Source: Streptomyces sp. NBC_00568 (GTDB lineage Bacteria; Actinomycetota; Actinomycetes; Streptomycetales; Streptomycetaceae). From it: a stretch of DNA of 64,000 nt. The first letter of the stretch is position 1. Each line of letters opens with the position of its first letter. Positions 47,697-55,596 of this stretch are shown one piece after another. The stretch is taken from contig NZ_JAPENW010000001.1 in the NCBI RefSeq assembly GCF_026341855.1, forward strand, positions 5,323,001 to 5,387,000, given 5' to 3'. The notes below the pieces were generated by a model. That model saw only the letters and a list, made by a program, of their open reading frames with translations, had not been told where the DNA came from and did no database searches. A program made the translations under genes and the position numbers.

Positions 47697-48485
47697 GTGA
47701 ACGCGGACGACGAGAAGTTCCTCGCGGACGTCGCCGACCGGCTCGCCGCCCTCCCGGCCGTCCGGGCCGTGGCCCTCGGCGGTTCCCGGGCCGAGGGCAC
47801 CCATGGTCCGGACAGCGACTGGGACCTGGCGGTCTACTACCGGGGCGGCTTCGACCCCGACGACCTCAGAGCCGTCGGCTGGCCGGGGGAGGTCTCCGAG
47901 ATCGGCGGCTGGGGCGGCGGAGTGTTCAACGGCGGTGCCTGGCTGACCATCGACGGGCGTCGGGTCGACGTCCACTACCGGGATCTCGACGTCGTCGAGC
48001 ACGAGGTGGCGGAGGCGCGGTCCGGCCGCTTCCGCGTCGAGCCCCTCCTCTTCCACCTCGCCGGAATCCCCACCTACCTGATCGTCGCCGAACTCGCCGT
48101 CAACCGCGTCCTGCGCGGCGACGACCTGCCGCGCCCCCGTGTCTACCCGCCCGAGCTGCGCGCCACCGCCCCCGCACGCTGGTACGGCACCGCGCGGGCC
48201 ACCCTCGCCTACGCGAAGGCCCACCACGCGCCCGCCGGCCGGCTCACGGAGGTGGCGGGAGCCCTGGCGACAGCCGCCATGCAGACCGGTCACGCGGTGC
48301 TGGCGGCGCGCGGGGAGTGGGTGACGAACGAGAAGAGGCTGCTGGAACGGGCGGGACTGCGCGGGGTGGACGACCTCGTGACGGGCGCGCGGCCGGATCC
48401 CGGATCCCTTGTCGCCGTCGTCTCCGACGCCGAGGCGTTCCTCGGTGCGGCGGTGGAGTCGGAGCCGTTCTCTCCGCAGGGGTGA
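47697..48485 (+). CDS. nucleotidyltransferase-domain protein
   Basis: 262 residues. The N-terminal nucleotidyltransferase core has the signature GGSRAEGTHGPDSDWDLAVYY, with the metal-binding aspartates, and a third acidic site at RRVDVHYRDLD. A helical C-terminal domain follows. It belongs to the kanamycin nucleotidyltransferase-like (MNT) superfamily; resistance, toxin-antitoxin or tRNA-related roles all occur in it, and none can be chosen here. GTG 47697 has GGAGG 9 bases upstream. GTG 47691 and a possibly leaderless ATG 47667 are alternatives. Confidence 0.8.
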   Translation: MNADDEKFLADVADRLAALPAVRAVALGGSRAEGTHGPDSDWDLAVYYRGGFDPDDLRAVGWPGEVSEIGGWGGGVFNGGAWLTIDGRRVDVHYRDLDVVEHEVAEARSGRFRVEPLLFHLAGIPTYLIVAELAVNRVLRGDDLPRPRVYPPELRATAPARWYGTARATLAYAKAHHAPAGRLTEVAGALATAAMQTGHAVLAARGEWVTNEKRLLERAGLRGVDDLVTGARPDPGSLVAVVSDAEAFLGAAVESEPFSPQG

Positions 48486-48639
48486 GGGAGTTGTCTCCGA
48501 AGAGTTGAGGACGTTGCCGCCGCGGGGCAGAGGGTGCCTCTCTCGGGGCCGGTCCGAACGGGGCGGGAAGCGCGCGGGGAACCGTCGGGGGCGAATAACC
48601 CTTCGAGTGATCCGGGCCGACGCTGCTACGGTCACCGAC

Positions 48640-49377
48640 GTGGCGAAACTCAATCAGATCATCGCAGTGGAGAAGGGCATCAAGTCCAAGTCCCATCAGG
48701 ACCTGACGGCTGCTCATCATGGCCTGCAGAAGCCGGCGTTGCTCGCCGGCATCTCGCGGACGTATCAGCCGAAGGACGAGGAGGGCGAGCAGCTGCCGCC
48801 CGAGTCGACCCGGGTCCAGGTGCAGGCCGAGGACGTGCTGCGGGACACCGCGGCCACCCTCACCCGGCTGTTCGACGTGACCGCCACCAAGGACTGGGCC
48901 AACTGCACGGCGAGGGCCGATGTGTCGGTGGACGGGCGGGTGCTCGTCGCCCAGGTGCCGGTCTCGTATCTGCTGTTCCTCGAGAAGCAGCTCACCGATC
49001 TCAACACCTTCGTGCGGAAGCTGCCCGTCCTCGACGCCTCCGAGTCCTGGGTACAGGACCCGTCCACGGACGCCTGGAAGACCGAGCCGGTGCGGACCCT
49101 TCGTACGAAGAAGGTCCCCCGGAACCACGTCAAGGCCGAGGCCACCGAGAAGCACCCGGCCCAGGTCGAGGTGTACTACGAGGACATCCCCGTCGGGTAC
49201 TGGACCACCGTCAAGTTCTCCGGCGCCCTGCCCGCGCGGCGCGTGAACGAACTCCTCGACCGCGTCGAGAAGTTGCAGCAGGCGGTCAAGTTCGCCCGCG
49301 AGGAGGCCAATGGCGCAGACGTCGTCGACCAGCGTGTCGGGGACGCGGTATTCGGCTACCTGTTCGCACAGGGGTAG
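48640..49377 (+). CDS. conserved actinobacterial protein of unknown function
   Basis: 245 residues starting MAKLNQIIAVEKGIKSKSHQ. It is soluble with mixed helix and strand: a QAEDVLRDTAATLTRLFDV helix, the repeated strand VPVSYLLFLEKQLTDLNTFV, and a C-terminal helix LLDRVEKLQQAVKFAREEAN. I recall it as a conserved protein often annotated DUF7873 but know no function. GTG 48640 follows TACGGT (48627-48632) by 7 bases with no Shine-Dalgarno, so it may be leaderless. It stands directly before the tRNA-like array. Confidence 0.75.
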   Translation: MAKLNQIIAVEKGIKSKSHQDLTAAHHGLQKPALLAGISRTYQPKDEEGEQLPPESTRVQVQAEDVLRDTAATLTRLFDVTATKDWANCTARADVSVDGRVLVAQVPVSYLLFLEKQLTDLNTFVRKLPVLDASESWVQDPSTDAWKTEPVRTLRTKKVPRNHVKAEATEKHPAQVEVYYEDIPVGYWTTVKFSGALPARRVNELLDRVEKLQQAVKFAREEANGADVVDQRVGDAVFGYLFAQG

Positions 49378-49388
49378 CCTCTGAAACT

Positions 49389-49416
49389 CCCCGGCCACCA
49401 CGCACCACGGCCGGGG
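49389..49416 (+). terminator. hairpin after the unknown gene
   Basis: CCCCGGCC (49389-49396) pairs with GGCCGGGG (49409-49416) across a 12-base loop. The tRNA-like array begins a few bases later. Confidence 0.65.
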
Positions 49417-49423
49417 TGCGCGA

Positions 49424-49587
49424 GGAGCGCAAGCTGAACCTGAAGCTTGTCGTGAATGCACGGTTCCAGTGGAGGTTCGAGTCCTCCCCGCGGCACCAAG
49501 CGGCACTCCGGATCCACGGAGTGTCCACGCGCCGCGGTAGCCCAACTCGGCAGAGGCAGACCGTGATCAATCTCAGACTCTTGCTCC
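49424..49587 (+). ncRNA. permuted tRNA-like unit 1 (3' half before 5' half)
   Basis: In order: anticodon-stem strand CGGUU (49461-49465), 5-base variable region, T-arm GGAGG-UUCGAGU-CCUCC (49471-49487), acceptor strand CCGCGGC (49488-49494), A73 and an encoded CCA (49496-49498). A 32-base linker with its own hairpin (49504-49510 / 49517-49523) follows. Then acceptor strand GCCGCGG (49531-49537), UA, D-arm GCC/GGC with a GG-containing loop (49540-49557), and anticodon-stem strand GACCG (49559-49563). The acceptor halves pair 7 of 7; the anticodon strands pair 5 of 5 (one G-U) and extend to 7. Leader 49424-49437 also pairs with trailer 49573-49587 over 12 bp. No canonical 7-base anticodon loop can be read. 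Function unknown. Confidence 0.6.
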
Positions 49588-49622
49588 AGACTCAGTATTC
49601 GCCGCCGATCGCCGGATCAACC

Positions 49623-49730
49623 GGGCCCAGGCCCCAGTACGTCGAGATGCTGGTTCAAGTCCAGCCCGCGCAGCTCGATGCGTGGTGGTCCAAAGGCAGG
49701 ACGCGGCGACATAACGACTGACCTGGGTCC
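49623..49730 (+). ncRNA. permuted tRNA-like unit 2 (3' half before 5' half)
   Basis: Same topology as unit 1. Anticodon-stem strand CGUCG (49640-49644), 4-base variable region, T-arm GCUGG-UUCAAGU-CCAGC (49649-49665), acceptor strand CCGCGCA (49666-49672), G73; CCA is not encoded. A linker of only 5-6 bases leads to acceptor strand UGCGUGG (49679-49685), UG, D-arm GUCC-AAAGGCA-GGAC (49688-49702) and anticodon-stem strand CGGCG (49704-49708). Acceptor pairing is 7 of 7 (one G-U). Leader GGGCCCAGG (49623-49631) and CAGU (49635-49638) pair with trailer ACUG (49717-49720) and CCUGGGUCC (49722-49730). The 4-bp helix between bulges recalls a bulge-helix-bulge. U1-A72 with G73 is seen in tRNA-Gln, but identity is open. 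Confidence 0.55.
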
Positions 49731-50112
49731 TCAAGCGTGCCGGCGTGCGACATGGTGGCATCACAGGGTCCGGGGGCCGGCTACGCCCTCGGACCCGCTC
49801 CCTCGCCCCGCGCGCGACCGCACCCTCCCGGCCCGGTGACTCTCACCTCGCCATCGCGCGGACCCAGTGCCGCGCGGAACCGTCGCCGTACGGGACCCGT
49901 CGCCGCGCGGACCCGCTGCTGCCGCGCGCCTCGCCGCGGACGTGTTCCACACGGTGACCGCCTCCGCCGAGAACACGGTCCTCCTGCGGAGTTTCACATC
50001 GTGGAAACGCCCACGTTCTCTCTCCGTGCACACCGCGCACTACCCTGGTAACGACACGAGCCCGGCCGACGTCGCCCGAAGGCACCCTCCGCCCTCGCCC
50101 GACAGGAGCCCC
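49731..50112. other. gap upstream of the FUSC gene
   Basis: No gene is recognised. Near 49991-50008 there is an inverted repeat GTTTC-N8-GAAAC, and TACCCT at 50042-50047 could be a -10 box for the FUSC gene. The long frame open through this gap lacks coding character before GTG 50113. Confidence 0.4.
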
Positions 50113-52014
50113 GTGCGCCGCCTCACCCGTCTAGCCGTACCACCCTGGCTCGCCCATGCCCTGCGCGCGCAGCGCGGACCCGTCCCCTGGAACGCGGTCC
50201 TGCGGGGAGCCCTCGCCGCCGGGCCGCTGCTGCTCGTGGCCGTACTGAGCGGTCGTACCTCCCTCGGAGTGGTCGCCGCACTCGGCGCCATGCTGGCGGG
50301 GATCAACGACCGGCCGGGGAGCCGGCGGGTCGCCGTCGAACGGCTCGGGGTGCCCGCCCTCGCCGGGGCCGCCGGCCTGCTCCTCGGGTCGTACGCGGGA
50401 CAGCACACCGGCGCCGTGACGCTCACCCTCGTCCTCACCGCGCTCGGACTGCTCGCCGGAGCCGTCAGCGCGATCGGCCCCGTCGCCTCCGGGGCCGGAA
50501 CCCAGCTCCTGGTCACCTCGGCGATCGGCGCCGGGATGCCGCTGCCCGAACCGGGATGGGAGCGCGCGCTCTTCTTCCTCGGCGGGGCCGGCTGGCTGCT
50601 CGCGGTGCGACTCGCCCTGCCGACGACCGCGGTGAACCCCGGGGACTACCGGTTCGACGGGGAGCGGGACGCCGTCGGCGGTGTGTACGACGCCATCGCC
50701 CGGCTGCTGCTCGCCGCGGGCGGACCCGACGCGACCCGGCGGCGTGTCGCGCTGACCGCCGCCCTCGACCACGCGCAGGACGCGCTCACCGGGCCGCGCA
50801 TCCGGCGATACGCCAGTTCCGCGGCCGAGCGGCGACTGCACGCGCAGTACGCCGCCGCGCTGCCGCTCGCCGAGGCCGCGACCGCGCTCGCCTGGTCGGG
50901 CGAGGCCGTGCCCGCGCGGGCCGCAGAGGGCCCCCGGCGGCTCGCCGTCGCCGTCCGGACCGGTGCGCCCACCGGGCCGCTGCCGGCGCCCGCCGTCCCC
51001 GGCACCCGGTCCGGCCCGCACGGGAGCACGTCCGTCGTGCCCGCGCTGCGCGCCCTCCACGACGCCCTGCTGGGCGCCGCCGAAGCCTTCGACCGCGGCT
51101 TCGGGAACGCCCTGCACACCCGGCGGCGCACCGCCGGCTCCCTCGTACGCACCGCTCTCGGTTCCGCGGGGCGCGAGTACGGGATCCGGGTCGCCCTCTG
51201 CTTCGGCGCGAGCGTCGCCGTGGCCCAGGCCCTGCACCACGCGCGCTGGTACGGCAACCACCCGCACTGGTACTGGCTCCCCGCGACCGCCGTCTTCCTC
51301 GTCAAGCCCGATCTCGGGCCGCTCGCCTCGCGCGTGCTGTGCCGGGCGGCGGGAACCGTCCTCGGCGCGGTCGCCTTCGCGGGGCTCGCCGTGCTGCTGC
51401 CGCGGCCGGAGGGACTCGTCGCCCTGGTCGCGGTCAGCGGCGCCCTCATCCCCGTCGCCACCCGGCACTTCGCCGCGCAGACCGCCGTCGTCACGGTCCT
51501 CGTCCTCGCCCTGGTGATGGTCGGCGGCGAGCCGCAGGCCTCCTGGAACCGGATCGTGGAGACCCTGCTGGCCTGCGCGATCGTGCTGCTCGTCGGACAT
51601 CTGCCGACACTCGGCCAGCGTGGCGGGACCGTGCGGGCGAGGCTCACCCGGGCCGGCGAGGCGGCGGACGTCTATCTCGCCCATGTGCTGAGCGACGGTA
51701 CGGCCCGCGACCGTACGGGCCGCTGGGTCCTTCGCCGTGAGGCCTATCGCGCGCTCGCCGAGGCCCGGGCCGCGATCGACCTCGCCGCGGCCGAACTCCC
51801 CGCCCTGGCACGGCACTCCGAGGGCACCGACGCGGTCGCGGCCACCCTGGAACGGCTCGTCGACACGACCACGGCGTGCGCCGTGCAGCTCGACGACACC
51901 GGCCGGCTCACGCCCCGGCACGCCGACCGGATCACCGAACTCCTCGGCGAACTCGCCGAGCGCCGCGAGCACGCGGGTCTCCGGGCGGCGCCCACGCGTC
52001 CGGTCGCGGTGTGA
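50113..52014 (+). CDS. FUSC family transporter
   Basis: 633 residues with two blocks of membrane segments: about 28-165 (from NAVLRGALAAGPLLLVAVL) and about 360-500 (from GIRVALCFGASVAVAQALHH). A soluble region lies between them and a helical cytoplasmic tail after. This is the fusaric acid resistance/aromatic acid exporter architecture (FUSC). The transported compound is unknown. GTG 50113 has AGGAG upstream. The next gene, DUF899, is 148 bases downstream with its own leader. Confidence 0.88.
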   Translation: MRRLTRLAVPPWLAHALRAQRGPVPWNAVLRGALAAGPLLLVAVLSGRTSLGVVAALGAMLAGINDRPGSRRVAVERLGVPALAGAAGLLLGSYAGQHTGAVTLTLVLTALGLLAGAVSAIGPVASGAGTQLLVTSAIGAGMPLPEPGWERALFFLGGAGWLLAVRLALPTTAVNPGDYRFDGERDAVGGVYDAIARLLLAAGGPDATRRRVALTAALDHAQDALTGPRIRRYASSAAERRLHAQYAAALPLAEAATALAWSGEAVPARAAEGPRRLAVAVRTGAPTGPLPAPAVPGTRSGPHGSTSVVPALRALHDALLGAAEAFDRGFGNALHTRRRTAGSLVRTALGSAGREYGIRVALCFGASVAVAQALHHARWYGNHPHWYWLPATAVFLVKPDLGPLASRVLCRAAGTVLGAVAFAGLAVLLPRPEGLVALVAVSGALIPVATRHFAAQTAVVTVLVLALVMVGGEPQASWNRIVETLLACAIVLLVGHLPTLGQRGGTVRARLTRAGEAADVYLAHVLSDGTARDRTGRWVLRREAYRALAEARAAIDLAAAELPALARHSEGTDAVAATLERLVDTTTACAVQLDDTGRLTPRHADRITELLGELAERREHAGLRAAPTRPVAV

Positions 52015-52162
52015 CGCCCACGGGACCCGGCGCGGTACGGAAGCGGATCCAGGAGTACGCACCTGACCCGACCGGTCCAGAAGAATCTTGGTGATACGCC
52101 GATGAGTTCTGCTTCTCCCGCGGGTCCACCACAGCGTAGGCACCGTTCCGTAGGAGGAGCAC

Positions 52163-52849
52163 ATGACGCTTCCGCAGATCGTCTCGCGTGAGCAGTGGCG
52201 CGCAGCGCGCGAGGAACTGCTGGTCAAGGAGAAGGCCGCCACCCGCGCGCGCGACGCTCTCAACGCGGAGCGGCGCGGACTGCCGATGGTCGAGACCGAC
52301 AAGCGGTACGTCTTCGAGAGCGGCGAGGGGAAGGCGACGCTGCTCGACCTCTTCCGGGGACGGGACCAGCTCGTCGTCTACCACTTCATGTTCGCTCCCG
52401 AGTGGGACGCGGGCTGCCGCAGCTGTTCGGGCTTCCTCGACCAGATCGGGCACCTCGCCCATCTGCGGGCCAGGGGAACCGAGTTCGCCGCGGTGTCCCG
52501 GGCGCCGTACACGAAGATCCTTCCGTTCAAGGCCCGGATGGGCTGGACGGTGCCCTGGTACTCGTCGTACGACAGCGACTTCAACTACGACTTCCAGGTG
52601 TCGTTCGGCGGGGACGAGCCCTACGAGCGGCCCGGGGTGAGCTGCTTCCTGCGGGACCGCGACCGCGTCTTCCACACGTACTCCACGTACGAACGCGGGC
52701 TCGACGGGCTCGGCTCCACGACCTCCCTGCTGGATCTCACCGCGCTGGGGCGCCAGGAGGAGTGGGAGGAGCCCAAGGGGCGCGCATCCGTACGGGGAGC
52801 GCCCGCGGGCAGTGAACGCGTCCGGTACCACGACGAGTACGAGGACTGA
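52163..52849 (+). CDS. DUF899 thioredoxin-like protein
   Basis: 228 residues of the DUF899 family, a thioredoxin-fold group. The conserved core includes LFRGRDQLVVYHFMFAPEWD, followed by CRSCSGFLDQI with a CxxC pair, and the family end STYERGLDGLGSTTSLLDLT. A redox role is implied by fold and cysteines but is not established. ATG 52163 has GTAGGAGGAG immediately upstream, one of the strongest ribosome binding sites in the window. Confidence 0.88.
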   Translation: MTLPQIVSREQWRAAREELLVKEKAATRARDALNAERRGLPMVETDKRYVFESGEGKATLLDLFRGRDQLVVYHFMFAPEWDAGCRSCSGFLDQIGHLAHLRARGTEFAAVSRAPYTKILPFKARMGWTVPWYSSYDSDFNYDFQVSFGGDEPYERPGVSCFLRDRDRVFHTYSTYERGLDGLGSTTSLLDLTALGRQEEWEEPKGRASVRGAPAGSERVRYHDEYED

Positions 52850-53014
52850 CACCACGCGTACGGGCCTGCCGCTTCCGTCACGCGGGACGCGCCGCGTCCC
52901 TCACAGCGGGCCCGGGACGGAGTGTCGACTTCGTCTCAGTACCGTCACTACCCGAGCCGTTCACCCCATGGCAGGCGTTTTACTCTCCAGAGCAGCGCGA
53001 CATGGAGGTACAGG

Positions 53015-53188
53015 GTGAACGGGCGAATGGTGCTGGAGCGCTTTCCGGCCGGCGGACCGCGCGGGTCGTGGCCCGCGGAGGAGTTCGCACAGGCGCGCCG
53101 TCAGGAGGGCCAGGCCGCGGAGGTCGTCATGGATCTCGCCTCCGACGCGTTCCTGGTCGTCGTGGGCGGTGCCGACGGCGTGGAGTGA
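53015..53188 (+). CDS. small conserved protein, unknown function
   Basis: 57 residues: MNGRMVLERFPAGGPRGSWP, then AEEFAQARRQEGQAAEVVMD and a hydrophobic LASDAFLVVVGG end. GTG 53015 has GGAGG 6 bases upstream, and third-position GC is high. The pattern looks like a real, compact domain rather than a chance frame. I do not know a function. It stands alone between DUF899 and a repeat tract. Confidence 0.65.
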   Translation: MNGRMVLERFPAGGPRGSWPAEEFAQARRQEGQAAEVVMDLASDAFLVVVGGADGVE

Positions 53189-53256
53189 GGTCCGTGCCGG
53201 ACCGGCCGCGCCGGGGCGCGGGTATCCGGGGCACCCGTGGGCATCTTTCCGTAAGC

Positions 53257-53327
53257 CGCTCGTCCGCAGTGAGGCGCTCGTCCGCAGTGAGCGGTCGTCC
53301 ACCGTGGGCCGCTCGTCCGCAACGAGC
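53257..53327. repeat. 18-bp tandem repeat
   Basis: Four units of about 18 bases. Units 1 and 2 (CGCTCGTCCGCAGTGAG plus one base) are identical but for the last position; units 3 and 4 are diverged. It is non-coding, between the 57-residue protein gene and the convergent gene at 53421. Confidence 0.7.
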
Positions 53328-53420
53328 TCGCCCGCAACGGGCAGAGGCCGTGCGGGTCCCTGCGGCCCCGCCGTGAGGCCGGGCGCCCGGTGAGCCCCCC
53401 CCCGCGGGCCCCCGCCCGGC

Positions 53421-53867
53421 TCACGCGCTGATCGGGCGCGACCAGACAGGTGTCGTCCCCGTGACCCGGCACAGGGCCAGATACAGCGGTATCGGCGGGG
53501 TATACGGAAGCGTGCCATCCGGTTTGTGGATGAGCCCGGGAATCCGGGGCGAGTCCGGTACGACAGCCCCCGCGACATAGTGGGCGGGCGACGGCCACTC
53601 CAGAGCGACGTCGGAGTCGGAAGGAACGATCCACCACCAGTGCGCCGGGTCCGCGTAGACACAGCCCACGCGCGGCAGCCTCGGCAGCAGCAGCGGTCCG
53701 AACCGGGCGGGCACCGACACCGCGTCACAGCCCAGCGGCACCTTCATGCCCTCGGGAACAGGGAGGCGCCTGAGCGGCCCGGGCGCGGGCCGTCCGCGCT
53801 TCATCCGGACCAGTGTGTCCAGGCTCAGGACCTGCGCGGCGGACCCCGCCGCCGACGTACGGCTCAC
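53421..53867 (-). CDS. conserved protein downstream of an anti-sigma-type ATPase
   Basis: 148 residues with no clear domain: a basic N-terminal half (VRMKRGRPAPGPLRRLPVPE) and a Trp/Pro-rich half (CVYADPAHWWWIVPSDSDVA, SPAHYVAGAVVPDSPRIPGL). GTG 53867 overlaps the stop of the upstream ATPase gene by 4 bases, so it is translationally coupled to it and probably acts with it. I do not recognise the family beyond its recurrence beside such ATPases in streptomycetes. Confidence 0.7.
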   Translation of the reverse strand: MSRTSAAGSAAQVLSLDTLVRMKRGRPAPGPLRRLPVPEGMKVPLGCDAVSVPARFGPLLLPRLPRVGCVYADPAHWWWIVPSDSDVALEWPSPAHYVAGAVVPDSPRIPGLIHKPDGTLPYTPPIPLYLALCRVTGTTPVWSRPISA

Positions 53868-54547
53868 AGGCTCCCCCGATCCAGGTCTCGATTCCCGTCC
53901 CGATCCAGACTCCGGGCGGAGGGAGTCCGGGGGACCCCCACGGTTCCCGCCCCCCAGAACCCCTCCGCACCCGTGCCCCGGCCGTCGTTCGGGGGCTTCT
54001 TCGCACTCCAGCCCAGATCCCCCCGCGGACCGGTGTCCGCGTGGGCGGTGTCATCGGCCCGGCCTGCCGAGCGCGCGAGCTCCGCCCACACCAGCAGGCC
54101 GGGCCCGGTGTCCTGGGCCCCCCAGGCCCTGGACACTGCCGCGACGAGAAGCAATCCCCTCCCGTGCTCCTCGTCGGGCCGTTGCGGGGAGGGAAGCGGC
54201 TCGCCCGGAGCGCGTCCCTCGTCACACACGGCTATGCGCACCAGGTCGTCCGCGTCCTGCAGCTCGCAGACGACGCGTTGCCCGGCGGCGTGCACGATCG
54301 CGTTGGTGACCAGCTCCGAGACCACGAGGGTCGCCGTGTCGCAGGTGTCCTCGCACACCGCCCAGCCGGACAGGCGGGACCGGGTCAGGCGTCTCGCCTG
54401 AGCCACGGAGCCCGGGTGTGCGGCCAGCTCGAAGCGGAAGCGGCGCTCGGCTGTCGTGCCCGGGTGGTGCCCCGTGGCGGCACGGAGACCGAACCGGTCT
54501 TCGGCGGCGTCTGTTCCTAACGGCGCGGACGGAATCACGGTTGCCAC
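53864..54547 (-). CDS. ATP-binding (HATPase_c) anti-sigma factor-type kinase
   Basis: 227 residues. An SpoIIAB/RsbW-like ATPase domain covers about 30-135, with the N-box VVSELVTNAIVHA, the G1 box DEGRAPG and the G2 region EEHGRGLLLVAAV. The C-terminal 90 residues are polar and low in complexity. Such proteins bind or phosphorylate sigma factors and anti-anti-sigma factors. GTG 54547 is chosen; a TTG at 54574 would add nine residues. Codon 10 is TTA (54518-54520), so translation should depend on the developmental bldA tRNA. It is divergent from the XRE/DUF397 pair, a common grouping (WhiJ-like cassette). Confidence 0.85.
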   Translation of the reverse strand: MATVIPSAPLGTDAAEDRFGLRAATGHHPGTTAERRFRFELAAHPGSVAQARRLTRSRLSGWAVCEDTCDTATLVVSELVTNAIVHAAGQRVVCELQDADDLVRIAVCDEGRAPGEPLPSPQRPDEEHGRGLLLVAAVSRAWGAQDTGPGLLVWAELARSAGRADDTAHADTGPRGDLGWSAKKPPNDGRGTGAEGFWGAGTVGVPRTPSARSLDRDGNRDLDRGSL

Positions 54548-54735
54548 TATCGCCCCGCCGTGAACACTTGGCAAGTGTCACTCTGAAAAATGCAGAGTGC
54601 CGTGTGACGCCGTGGGGGCGCGTGGCACACTGCTCGCAACAGCAAGCCGAGCGGCGCCAGTTGGGATCGTCGAGGAAGACGAGGAAGAACCCGGACGGCG
54701 CCGCCCGGGCTGTCCGGACTCAGTGGAGGTGGGAC

Positions 54736-55596
54736 GTGAGCGAACCGCGCTCCGCGCCGACGGTCGGTCAGGTCGTCCTCGGCCGGCGACTGCTGGACCT
54801 GCGGGAACGCGCGGGTCTCAAGCGTGAGGAGGCCGCGCGGATCCTGCGCGTCGCCCCCGCCACGGTCCGCCGCATGGAGATGGCGGAGGTCTCCCTCAAA
54901 ATTCCGTACCTCCAGCTCCTGCTGAAGTCGTACGGCGTGGGCGACGAGGAGGCCGAGGTCTTCGTCCAACTGGCCGAGGACGCCAACAAGCCCGGCTGGT
55001 GGCAGCGGTTCCACGACATCCTGCCCGACTGGTTCTCCATGCACGTCAGCCTGGAGGGCGCGGCCGCCCTCCTGCGCTCGTACGAACCCCACTTCGTCCC
55101 CGGCCTGCTGCAGACCGAGGACTACGCCCGCGGCGTCCTGAAGGCGGGCGCCATCGGGCAGACCAGGCCCGAGGACATCGAGCGCCACGTGGCGCTGCGC
55201 ATGCAACGCCAGGACCTGCTGACACGTGACGACGCACCCCGGATCTGGGCCGTCATGGACGAGACGGCGCTGCGCCGCACCATCGGCGGCCCCGAGGTGA
55301 TGCGCGCGCAGATCGACAAGCTGCTCCAGGCCACGAAGCTGCCCAACGTGACGTTGCAGGTGATCCCGTTCTCCTCGGGTCCGCACCCCGGCACGTACGG
55401 GCCCTTCGTGCTGTTCCGATTTGCCATGCCGGAACTCCCGGACATGGTCTACAGCGAGTACCTGACCGGCGCCGTCTACCTGGACGCGCGCTCCGAGGTG
55501 GCGACCCACCTGGAGGTCATGGACCGCATGGCGGCTCAAGCCGCTACGGCACATCGCACGAAGGAGATCCTCCGGGATCTCCGCAAGGAGCTGTGA
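54736..55596 (+). CDS. XRE-family regulator, WhiJ-like, with DUF5753 domain
   Basis: 286 residues. The helix-turn-helix is at about 14-70 (LRERAGLKREEAARILRVAP then ATVRRMEMAEVS). The C-terminal DUF5753 domain starts near RSYEPHFVPGLLQTEDYARG and includes LPNVTLQVIPFSSGPHPG. This is the WhiJ-type regulator that pairs with a DUF397 partner and often with an ATPase; such cassettes influence sporulation and antibiotic production. GTG 54736 has GGAGGTGGG upstream. The DUF397 gene starts immediately after its stop (TGAATG). Confidence 0.92.
   Translation: MSEPRSAPTVGQVVLGRRLLDLRERAGLKREEAARILRVAPATVRRMEMAEVSLKIPYLQLLLKSYGVGDEEAEVFVQLAEDANKPGWWQRFHDILPDWFSMHVSLEGAAALLRSYEPHFVPGLLQTEDYARGVLKAGAIGQTRPEDIERHVALRMQRQDLLTRDDAPRIWAVMDETALRRTIGGPEVMRAQIDKLLQATKLPNVTLQVIPFSSGPHPGTYGPFVLFRFAMPELPDMVYSEYLTGAVYLDARSEVATHLEVMDRMAAQAATAHRTKEILRDLRKEL

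Noticed and set aside
49471..49498. Attachment site remnant (tRNA 3' half left by an integrative element)
   Set aside because: Element integration gives a 5' half followed by a 3' half, or a lone 3' half. Here a matching 5' acceptor strand and D-arm follow the 3' half, and no integrase is nearby.
49424..49730. tmRNA (ssrA) of the permuted, two-piece type
   Set aside because: The topology fits, but both units have a D-stem and a short class I variable region and no tag-encoding frame, so they are tRNA-like rather than tmRNA.
49991..50008. parS partition site
   Set aside because: The sequence has GTTTC and GAAAC arms but an extra 4 bases relative to the 14-bp streptomycete parS, and it is a single site far from any par gene.
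53257..53327. CRISPR array
   Set aside because: The 18-bp units are directly head-to-tail with no spacers, and no cas genes are present. None of the other tandem repeats has spacers either.
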